DNA of 64,000 nt from contig CALRQT020000007.1 in NCBI GenBank assembly GCA_943370385.1, positions 151,146-215,145 of the forward strand, in the 5' to 3' direction. Positions 37,535-45,295 of the stretch are shown piece by piece (positions within the stretch are counted from its first letter, which is position 1; every line of letters begins with the position of its first letter). Source of the DNA: BAIKAL-G1 sp943370385. GTDB taxonomy: Bacteria > Cyanobacteriota > Cyanobacteriia > PCC-6307 > Cyanobiaceae. Position numbers and translations under genes: made by a program. Below the pieces are notes generated by a model. It was not told the origin of the DNA and made no database searches. It saw nothing but the letters and a program-made list of their open reading frames with translations.

Positions 37535-39027
37535 ATGGAAGCCAATCCAGGCCAAACTGGCGCCATCGATCCCGGGTCTGCCCAACTGGACCCCAAGCAA
37601 CTGCGCCCCTGGCCCCTGGCGATCACGGCCCTTGCCCTGGGGGGACTCGGGGACCTGCTGCTCTTCCACCCCAGACCTGGCCTGGGGACCACCCTCTTCC
37701 TGTTGCTGTTGGCTGCCGCCTTCGGGGGGCTGCTGCGGATCCACGGCCTGCGCCCCCCGGCCCGAGCCTCTGGCCCCTGCTCGGGGCCTATGGCTTCTTC
37801 GCCACCATGCTGTCGGTGCGGGCCAGTGCCTTTGTCACCGCCCTCAATGGGCTGGCCTGCCTACTTCTGCTGGCTCTCCTGGCCAACCTGGCCCTCCCCG
37901 GCCAACTTCTGGAGATCCGATTGGCCGCGATCTTCGAAGCCCCCTTCCAGCTGCTGGCCGCCAGCCTGTACCGGGCGGCCCCGATCGTGACATCAACCCT
38001 GGACTCGGCCTTGGGCCATCTCAAGAGCGCCGACAGACGCAGCACCATTTGGCCCCTGCTTCGGGGTCTGCTGCTTAGCTTTCCAGTTCTCTTGATTCTG
38101 GTCCCCCTGCTCGCTTCAGCGGATTCGGTCTTTGCCAATCAGCTGCACTTGCTGGGTCGTTGGTTCAACCCTGAGCAGATTTCTGACAACCTCTTTCGAC
38201 TCAACCGGGCTGGGTTCGTGGCCTGGTTAACGCTTGGCGGACTGACCTTCGCTTTAACAGCAAAGCCGTATGCGCTGAAAAGCCAAACGGGGGACACACG
38301 CCCCCTTGGCTTTATCGAAGCCATGACAGTTCTCTCGAGCGTGGCACTGGTGTTTGGCTCCTTTCTCTCGATCCAAATCACCTATCTTTTTGGCGGATCA
38401 GCCAGGGTTCTCTCCGTTCCAGGCATGACTTTCGCGGAGTATGCCCGCCGAGGCTTTGCGGAGCTTGTGCTGGTCTCCCTGCTGACCCTGATCCTGGTCC
38501 TAGGCCTCTCGGCAGTGACCCAGCGGGCGGGGCAGCAGGCCATCGGATTTTCTGCCCTTGCAACGGTGATTGTTGCCGAAACCCTTGTCCTTCTGGGTTC
38601 TGCCTGGAACCGAATGGCCACCTATGAAGCGGCCTATGGGGCAACCCAGACCAGAATTCAGGTGGATGTCTTCATCCTCTGGCTAGGGGTCGCCCTGCTC
38701 TGGCTAGTGCTGACGCTTTGGTCAAGCAGCTGGGCACCACGATTTGCGATCGGGGGACTGATCTGCGGCCTAGGCTATATCGCCAGCTTGAACCTGCTCA
38801 ATCCCGATGCCCTGGTCGCCAAGCGCAACATTCAGCGCTGGCAAGACACAGGCAATCTAGACGTCAACGCCCTCTGCGGCCTCTCCCATGATGCCAAAAA
38901 CCTGCTGGTTCCCTTAGCCAACAAATTGCAGAATAGGGACTCACGCCAAGCCATCAACAACTGGATTGCATCCCACACCAAGCCAATCAAGACCTGGCAA
39001 AGCTGGCACTGGGCCAAGCGAAACTGA
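37535..39027 (+). CDS. DUF4153-family membrane protein with an apparent frameshift
   Basis: Two overlapping frames together make one protein. The 37535 frame gives MEANPGQTGAIDPG and two membrane segments, then loses sense after HGLRPP. The other frame (codon phase of 37501) picks up immediately with GPSLWPLLGAYGFFATM and continues to 39027 with many membrane helices. The junction lies in a C-rich run (37753-37758). A one-base loss there would explain it; slippage or an assembly error is also possible. The C-terminal half (YARRGFAELVLVSLLTLILV and SIQITYLFGG) matches the DUF4153 family. Base composition is lower in GC than neighbours. An ATG at 37807 could start a shorter intact product. Confidence 0.72.
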
Positions 39028-39160
39028 TTCAGAATACCGCTTACCGAAACCTTTCCTGCCATTAAACAGATCAGCGAAAAGCGAAAGTCGGCAGCATCGC
39101 AAAACCCACTAAGGTCAATTTTCAGAAGAAGGAAAACCAAACTTTAAAATCCACCCCAAC

Positions 39161-39898
39161 CTAATTCCCCGAAGACCCCCGATAACGACTAATCAGCACT
39201 CCCATCACCAGGGCCAAATAGGTGGTGCCAATCAAGGACACCGCCACACTGAACATCTGGGCCTGGGGCGTCAAGGGAACGATGTCGCCAAAGCCCACGG
39301 TGGTGAGGCAAACAAAGGCGAAATAGTTGAGCCGCATAAAATTGATTTTCCACACCGAACTGAACACATCCTCCGCCCCCGGCGTCAGAATGATTGCGGC
39401 CCCGCCCGAGCCGTTGGCGCTAGTAAAGCTGCCAGGCACCACCGTTTCCAAGGCACTAAACAACAGGCCGGCGGTAAGGCCCACCAGCAGGTAGCCAGCC
39501 AGGGCCCCCATCAACACCTTTTCACTCACCTCCGGTTCCTGGGCCAATCCCCGAATCAGCCGCAGGCTGCTCCAGCCCACAAAGCCACCCCAGAGCACCA
39601 ACATCGGCACGCCTGTGCCCCGCATGAAAACCGGGGTCAGGGTCCAGACCAGCGAGGAGAGGAACGCCGCAATCCCCAGCAGCCGAAACAGGCGATGGGG
39701 CACCCGGCCAAAGGGGCGCCGGCCAAACGGTTCGCCCAGGCCGCGAATGATCACCAGCGGCAGCAAGTTGTAGCCCACCAGGCCGATCCAGTTCAGGCCC
39801 TTGGGCAGGGCAAAGGTGACCATCACCACAAGACAGATGGTCAGCAATTGGGAATAGCAGCGATGGCGCCGCATCACCCCGCTTAACTCTGACGACAA
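39161..39898 (-). CDS. Potassium-channel-like ion channel
   Basis: A 245-aa membrane protein with about six hydrophobic segments. The pore loop and filter at the C-terminal part read VCLTTVGFGDIVPLTP, where TVGFGD matches the K+ selectivity signature (TVGYGD), followed by the last helix (FSVAVSLIGTTYLALVMGVL). A four-segment N-terminal half precedes the pore. There is no C-terminal RCK domain. It is likely a small K+ channel of the Ion_trans_2 class in the cytoplasmic or thylakoid membrane. Convergent with the DUF4153 gene. The ATG at 39898 fits. Confidence 0.85.
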   Translation of the reverse strand: MSSELSGVMRRHRCYSQLLTICLVVMVTFALPKGLNWIGLVGYNLLPLVIIRGLGEPFGRRPFGRVPHRLFRLLGIAAFLSSLVWTLTPVFMRGTGVPMLVLWGGFVGWSSLRLIRGLAQEPEVSEKVLMGALAGYLLVGLTAGLLFSALETVVPGSFTSANGSGGAAIILTPGAEDVFSSVWKINFMRLNYFAFVCLTTVGFGDIVPLTPQAQMFSVAVSLIGTTYLALVMGVLISRYRGSSGN

Positions 39899-40100
39899 CG
39901 GCTCCCCCCAACCCAGTGGCGCTGATTGTGACCGAGGGGGCCGCCAGCACCAACCCCCCTAGCGAGCTGGACGCCAACGCACCATGGCGGGGGCTTGCCA
40001 GCCAAAGCTTGGGGGCCCATCACCAACCAGTCCGATAGGCCCAACCCTTGGGGCCCAACCCCTGGGGCAGAAGCCTGGGGCCCCCGTTGGTGGAACCCCG

Positions 40101-40751
40101 TCAGCCGAACAGGGGCAGCTGGGCAGCCGTAGCCTGGGCGACTGGCGGCCGCAAGGGCGGATCGATCTCCCAGCCAAGCGGATCCCAACCCCCTAGGAGC
40201 GGTTCTAGGGCCCGTAGGCCGGGGCCATCGGCGGGGGCTAACCAGGCCTGCTCGAGGCCATCGGGCAGCAGCACCGGCATGCGGTCATGCAGGGGACGGA
40301 TCAAACCATTGGCGGCGGTAGTGATCACGCAGCAGCTCTCCACCTCACTGCCGTCGGGGCCGATCCAGCGGTCCCACAGGCCCGCCAACCAAAAGGGGGC
40401 GCCATCGCTGCGGCGGATCAGGCGCCCCTTTTCGTAAAAACCATCGGCGGGCAACAGGCAGCGGCGGTGGCGCCAGGGGCCGCGGAAGCTGGCCTTCTCC
40501 GGCACGGTTTCGGCGCGGGCATTGAAGGGACGGTGGGCAGCAAGGGCATCCTTGCTCCATTCCGGCAGCAGGCCCCAGAGCATCAGCGCCGCCTCCGGCC
40601 GGCCATGCTCCTGGCGCAGGGCCAACACCGGTTCGCCTGGCGCGATCAGGGTGCGCGGGGCGTAGTGCCGATCCAGGCCCGGCGGCAGGGACACCCCCAG
40701 CTGGCGGCCCAGGGTGCCGATGGGGATGGTGAGGCTGAAGCGACCACACAT
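40101..40751 (-). CDS. SRAP-family protein (HMCES/YedK-like abasic-site protein)
   Basis: A 216-aa SRAP protein. Met1-Cys2 (MCGRFSLT) is the diagnostic start, Cys2 being the residue that forms a crosslink with abasic sites in single-stranded DNA. Other catalytic elements are FNARAETVPEKASFR and the histidine in LHDRMPVLLP. CLLPADGFYEK is also typical. I chose the ATG at 40751 over 40778 because Cys must follow Met. Function by family: protecting abasic sites at replication forks. Divergent from ftsH. Confidence 0.92.
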   Translation of the reverse strand: MCGRFSLTIPIGTLGRQLGVSLPPGLDRHYAPRTLIAPGEPVLALRQEHGRPEAALMLWGLLPEWSKDALAAHRPFNARAETVPEKASFRGPWRHRRCLLPADGFYEKGRLIRRSDGAPFWLAGLWDRWIGPDGSEVESCCVITTAANGLIRPLHDRMPVLLPDGLEQAWLAPADGPGLRALEPLLGGWDPLGWEIDPPLRPPVAQATAAQLPLFG

Positions 40752-40906
40752 GGTTGGACCCGTCTCGAGCGGAGGCAAACCTGGATCCAGCCCTGCCGAT
40801 CACCAACAAGGGCCGGGCGTTCGGTTCTCACCCTGCCAGGGGGGCTCCGCCAGGGGACGGGCCACCTAGTTTGGGCCCACCGACCCGCCATTCGCCCGTT
40901 CGCCCC

Positions 40907-42778
40907 ATGGCCATCCGTCAGGACGACACCCCCCCGAACCGGCGTTTCGGGATCATCAACCTGGTTTTGATCGGTTTCGGCGTGTTGCTGCTGGTCAGCA
41001 GCTTCTTGCCGATCCAGGCGAACCAGCAGGTGCCACGGGTTCCCTACTCCCTGTTCATCAACCAGGTGGATGACGGTGCCGTGAAGCGGGCCTTCATCAC
41101 CCAGGACCAAATTCGCTACGAGCTCAATAACGCCGAAGAAGGAGCCCCCTCGGTGCTGGCCACCACGCCGATCTTCGACATGGAGCTGCCCCAGCGGCTC
41201 GAACAGCATGGCGTGGAATTCGCCGCTGCCCCGCCGAAGCGCCCCAGCTTCATCACCACGGCCCTGAGCTGGGTGGTGCCGCCGCTGATCTTCATCCTGG
41301 TGCTGCAGTTCTTTGCTCGCCGCTCCATGGGCGGCGCCCAGGGCGCCCTGAGCTTCACCAAGTCGAAGGCCCGGGTCTATGTGCCCGATGAGGAATCCCG
41401 CGTCACCTTTGCCGATGTGGCCGGCGTGGATGAGGCCAAGGACGAACTAACCGAAATCGTTGATTTCCTCAAAACCCCTGAGCGCTATACGGCCATCGGC
41501 GCCCGTATCCCCAAAGGCGTGTTGCTGGTGGGCCCCCCCGGCACAGGCAAAACCCTGCTCTCCAAGGCCGTGGCCGGAGAAGCAGGAGTGCCCTTCTTCA
41601 TTATTTCCGGTTCGGAATTTGTCGAGCTGTTTGTGGGCGCTGGTGCGGCCCGGGTACGCGATCTGTTTGAGCAGGCCAAGCAAAAGGCCCCCTGCATCAT
41701 CTTCATCGACGAATTGGATGCCATCGGCAAGAGCCGCTCCGGCTCCATGGGCGTGGTCGGCGGCAACGACGAACGGGAGCAGACCCTCAACCAGCTGCTC
41801 ACCGAGATGGATGGCTTTGCCTCCAAGGACAAGCCAGTGATTGTGCTGGCCGCCACCAACCAGCCCGAAACCCTTGATGCCGCCCTGCTGCGCCCAGGCC
41901 GTTTCGATCGCCAGGTGCTGGTCGATCGGCCCGACCTTTCCGGCCGTCGCACAATTTTGGAGATCTACGCCAAGAAGGTGAAGCTCTCTGAAGGCGTCGA
42001 TCTCGATCGCATCGCCCAGGCCACCAGCGGCTTTGCTGGTGCCGATCTGGCCAACCTGGTGAATGAGGCGGCGCTCCTGGCGGCAAGGGCGAAACGCACC
42101 TCCGTGCTGCAGGGCGACCTCAATGAAGCGATTGAACGGGTGGTAGCGGGCCTCGAGAAGAAGAGCCGGGTGTTGCAGCCCGATGAGAAGAAAGTGGTGG
42201 CCTATCACGAGGTTGGCCACGCCATCGTGGGACACCTGATGCCCGGCGGCAGCAAGGTGGCCAAGATTTCGATCGTGCCCCGCGGCATGAGCGCCCTGGG
42301 TTACACCCTGCAACTGCCCACCGAGGAGCGATTCCTGAATTCCAAACAAGACCTGGAAGGCCAAATCGCCACCCTGCTGGGCGGCCGCTCGGCCGAGGAA
42401 CTGGTGTTTGGCTCGATCACCACCGGTGCCGCCAACGACCTGCAACGGGCCACCGACATCGCCGAACAGATGGTGGGCACCTACGGCATGAGCGATACCC
42501 TCGGACCCCTGGCCTATGACAAACAGGGCGGCAGCCGCTTCCTCGGCGGCCCCAGCAACCCGCGCCGGGTGGTGAGCGATGCCACGGCCCAGGCGATTGA
42601 CAAGGAGGTGCGCCACCTGGTGGACCGGGCCCACGACCGGGCCCTGGCGATCCTGCGCGGCAACCGGGAGCTGCTCGAAAGCATCGCCGAAAAGATCCTC
42701 GAAAAGGAGGTGATCGAAGGCGATGACCTCAAGGGTTTGCTGGCCTCCAGCGTCATGCCCCAGGAGGCAGCCGCCTGA
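40907..42778 (+). CDS. ftsH: ATP-dependent zinc metalloprotease FtsH
   Basis: A membrane AAA+ protease; cyanobacterial paralogues degrade damaged photosystem II D1 and regulators. 623 aa from the ATG at 40907. Two N-terminal membrane helices (FGIINLVLIGFGVLLLVSS and WVVPPLIFILVLQFF) flank a periplasmic domain. AAA domain: Walker A GPPGTGKTLLSKA (about residue 208), Walker B IIFIDELDAIG, second region of homology ATNQPETLDAALLRPGRFDR. The zinc site is HEVGH near residue 434 (usual HEAGH). The N-terminal extension in frame from 40754 is unlikely. Confidence 0.96.
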   Translation: MAIRQDDTPPNRRFGIINLVLIGFGVLLLVSSFLPIQANQQVPRVPYSLFINQVDDGAVKRAFITQDQIRYELNNAEEGAPSVLATTPIFDMELPQRLEQHGVEFAAAPPKRPSFITTALSWVVPPLIFILVLQFFARRSMGGAQGALSFTKSKARVYVPDEESRVTFADVAGVDEAKDELTEIVDFLKTPERYTAIGARIPKGVLLVGPPGTGKTLLSKAVAGEAGVPFFIISGSEFVELFVGAGAARVRDLFEQAKQKAPCIIFIDELDAIGKSRSGSMGVVGGNDEREQTLNQLLTEMDGFASKDKPVIVLAATNQPETLDAALLRPGRFDRQVLVDRPDLSGRRTILEIYAKKVKLSEGVDLDRIAQATSGFAGADLANLVNEAALLAARAKRTSVLQGDLNEAIERVVAGLEKKSRVLQPDEKKVVAYHEVGHAIVGHLMPGGSKVAKISIVPRGMSALGYTLQLPTEERFLNSKQDLEGQIATLLGGRSAEELVFGSITTGAANDLQRATDIAEQMVGTYGMSDTLGPLAYDKQGGSRFLGGPSNPRRVVSDATAQAIDKEVRHLVDRAHDRALAILRGNRELLESIAEKILEKEVIEGDDLKGLLASSVMPQEAAA

Positions 42779-42845
42779 CGGTTTGACCCAGCCCCCTTGA
42801 CGGCGGGGCCCCCGATCCCGGATAAGGGTTCTTTGAGATGGGCCC

Positions 42846-43796
42846 ATGGGCTCCCAGCTCAGCTCCTATCCCGATCTGTCCGGCCTGGCGGGCAGGGATC
42901 TGCTCTCGTCGGCCGATCTCAGCGCAGCCGAAACCAGCGCCCTGATCCAGCTGGCCACGGGCCTCAAGGCGGGCCGCTGTCAGGTGGACCTGGGCGGCAA
43001 GGTGTTGGGGCTGATCTTCAGCAAGGCCTCCACCCGCACCCGGGTGAGCTTCACCGTGGCCATGGCCCGGCTCGGCGGGCAAACCATCGACCTCAACCCC
43101 CAAGTCACCCAGGTGGGCCGGGGCGAACCCGTGGCCGATACGGCCCGGGTGCTGAGCCGTTATGTCGATGCCCTGGCGATTCGCACCTTCGCCCAGGCCG
43201 AACTCGAGGAGTACGCCCACTGGGCCTCGATCCCGATCGTCAATGCCCTCACCGACCTGGAGCACCCCTGCCAGGCCCTGGCCGACTACCAGACCCTGCA
43301 GGAAGAATTCGGCCAGCTGGCGGGCCTGACCCTGGCCTACGTGGGCGATGGCAACAACGTGGCCCACTCCCTGCTGCTCAGTGGCGCCCTGCTGGGGGTG
43401 AACGTGCGCATCGGCTGCCCCAGGGGCTTTGAGCCGATCCGGGAGTTGGTGGAGCAGGCCCGCTCCCTTGCTCCGGCCGGCTGCAGCATCGAGGTGGTGC
43501 ACGACCCGATCGCCGCGGTGCGCGGCGCCCATGCCCTCTACACCGATGTGTGGGCTTCGATGGGCCAGGAACAGGAGCAGCTGGAACGGGAACAGGCCTT
43601 TGCCGGCTGGTGCCTAGACGAGGCGCTCCTGGCCGAAGCCGACAGCCGCGCCATCGTGCTGCACTGCCTACCGGCCCACCGGGGCGAAGAGATCAGCGCC
43701 GGCGCGATCGAAGGCACGGCCAGCCGGGTGTTTGACCAGGCTGAGAATCGCCTGCATGCCCAACAGGCCCTGCTGGCCGCCCTCCTGGGCGCCTGA
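42846..43796 (+). CDS. argF: Ornithine carbamoyltransferase
   Basis: Makes citrulline from ornithine and carbamoyl phosphate in arginine synthesis. Signatures are FSKASTRTRVSF (carbamoyl phosphate), LTDLEHPCQALADYQTL and the ornithine-binding HCLPAHRGEEI. 316 aa from the ATG at 42846, 67 bp after ftsH. The full motif set and length are normal. Confidence 0.96.
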   Translation: MGSQLSSYPDLSGLAGRDLLSSADLSAAETSALIQLATGLKAGRCQVDLGGKVLGLIFSKASTRTRVSFTVAMARLGGQTIDLNPQVTQVGRGEPVADTARVLSRYVDALAIRTFAQAELEEYAHWASIPIVNALTDLEHPCQALADYQTLQEEFGQLAGLTLAYVGDGNNVAHSLLLSGALLGVNVRIGCPRGFEPIRELVEQARSLAPAGCSIEVVHDPIAAVRGAHALYTDVWASMGQEQEQLEREQAFAGWCLDEALLAEADSRAIVLHCLPAHRGEEISAGAIEGTASRVFDQAENRLHAQQALLAALLGA

Positions 43797-44044
43797 ACCC
43801 TTGACCGTCCCGGCCCAAGGACCCGGGGCAACCGAGAACGGGATTAAGGCCTGCGAAGCCAGCCATCCCTTGGCCTACCGCACTGGACAAATGGTCGCCG
43901 CCATGACATCAATGGGGCAGTGGTTCATCCGTATTGCCGGTGATTGCCAGGTCCCCCCGCGCCAGCCTGTCCAGCTCCGGCCCCCAGGCCGGCCTAGGCC
44001 GTCCAGCCCACGCCAGCCGTAGCTCCGGGGGAACGGCCCCTGGA

Positions 44045-44659
44045 TTGGCCGGTGAAGGGGAGGAGCTCACCCCCGCCCAGCAGGAGCTTTATGACTGGCT
44101 AGCGGACTACATCGGCAGCCATCGCCACAGCCCTTCGATTCGCCAGATGATGGAGGCCATGGGGCTGCGCTCGCCGGCCCCGGTGCAGAGCCGGCTGCGC
44201 CACCTGCAGCAGAAGGGCTGGCTCACCTGGCAGGAAGGCCAGGCCCGCACCCTGCAGCTCCTCGGCGGCCCTACGGCGGGCATCCCCCTGCTCGGGGCCG
44301 TGGCGGCGGGCGGCCTGATTGACACCTTCGACGACGTCCAGGAGCGGCTGGACCTGGCTCCGGTGCTGGAAACCCGCGGCCTGTTTGCCCTCACCGTGAA
44401 TGGCGATTCCATGGTGGAGGCCCATATCGCCGATGGCGACGTGGTGCTGCTCGAGCCGGTGCCCGATCCCCTCAGGCTCAAGGAGGGAACGATCGTGAGC
44501 GCCCTGGTGCCCGGAAGCGGCACCACCCTCAAGCATTTCCATCGCCAGGGAGCCCAGGTGCGCCTGGAGGCCGCCAACCCCAACTATGCGCCGATCCTGG
44601 TGGATGCGGAGCAGGTCACCGTCCAGGGCAAGCTTGTGGCCGTCTGGCGCCAGCTCTGA
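44045..44659 (+). CDS. lexA: LexA-family repressor
   Basis: Winged-helix repressor with autoprotease. The N-terminal domain has LTPAQQELYDWLADYIGSHR and the recognition region RLRHLQQKGWLTWQEGQART. The C-terminal protease has an Ala-Gly cleavage site (GAVAAGGLID), nucleophile Ser in VNGDSMVEAHI and base Lys in GTTLKHFHRQGA. All catalytic residues are intact, so RecA-stimulated self-cleavage is expected. The frame has no ATG; TTG 44045 gives a family-like start and TTG 43934 would add 37 disordered residues. In cyanobacteria LexA can control carbon metabolism as well as DNA damage. Confidence 0.9.
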   Translation: MAGEGEELTPAQQELYDWLADYIGSHRHSPSIRQMMEAMGLRSPAPVQSRLRHLQQKGWLTWQEGQARTLQLLGGPTAGIPLLGAVAAGGLIDTFDDVQERLDLAPVLETRGLFALTVNGDSMVEAHIADGDVVLLEPVPDPLRLKEGTIVSALVPGSGTTLKHFHRQGAQVRLEAANPNYAPILVDAEQVTVQGKLVAVWRQL

Positions 44660-44756
44660 GGGGCGGCACCCCCTGCGGTGTAAGCTTTCAAAGCGCTGAA
44701 CCAGGGCTTCCGAGCCCAACCAGACCACCAGGATCTGGGAAAGCCAACGCACCAAT

Positions 44757-44829
44757 GGGGCCATAGCTCAGCTGGTAGAGCACCTGCATGGCATGCAGGG
44801 GGTCAGCGGTTCGAATCCGCTTGGCTCCA
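44757..44829 (+). tRNA. tRNA-Ala (anticodon GGC)
   Basis: A complete cloverleaf of 73 nt. The acceptor stem GGGGCCA pairs with TGGCTCC and includes the G3-U70 wobble that identifies alanine tRNAs. The D arm is GCTCAGCTGGTAGAGC, the anticodon loop AT-GGC-AT is closed by CCTGC/GCAGG, and the T arm contains GGTTCGAATCC. The CCA end is not encoded. Confidence 0.97.
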
Positions 44830-44838
44830 TTCAAAGAT

Positions 44839-44863
44839 CCCAGGCCTGGCCTGGGTTTTCTTG
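44839..44863 (+). terminator. Terminator after tRNA-Ala
   Basis: CCCAGG, a 5-nt loop and CCTGGG, followed by TTTTCTTGTTT, lie ten bases after the tRNA. The stem is short but GC-rich. Confidence 0.6.
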
Positions 44864-45295
44864 TTTCTCACCTAGGGGCAAACCCTGACACCTGGGTACT
44901 GCCTTAAGTAACAATAATGTGCTGATCTCTCCTCCAGCCCTAATCACCATCCGGTGGAGCGGGCGATTGAGACATTTTATTAGACCCAAGCAGATGGCCA
45001 AGCCCATGGCTAGTAGCTCCAACATTGTGGCGTGAAGGAAGTCCCTGTCAGCATGGAGACATCAACCAGGACTGCCACCATCGCCCGAGCCCAGTGGGAG
45101 CCAAAGCAGCGCAGCATGACGCGTAATGCCCGGCAGGCGGCACTACAAGCAATCGACACCCTGGAGACCTGGTTGCCTTCCCCAACTTGGCAGGGGAACC
45201 CCGCAGCGGGTGCGATTTGCGAAGCTTGGGCCTTGTCGTATAGATTGAGACATTGGGGAGCAAGCCCGGATTGATCTGCGTATAGAGTTGACTTC
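44864..45295. other. AT-richer spacer after tRNA-Ala, no confident gene
   Basis: This stretch starts the accessory region. A plus frame 45032-45274 (80 aa, ATG) and a minus frame 45010-45309 (99 aa) overlap; neither has a recognisable domain. The plus frame reads ARAQWEPKQRSMTRNARQAA, with a basic helical look, and is the better of the two. No integrase or repeat of the tRNA 3' end was seen here. Confidence 0.4.

Noticed and set aside
43797..44044. A cyanobacterial SOS box before lexA
   Set aside because: No RGTAC-N3-DGTWC-like sequence could be found upstream of the chosen start.
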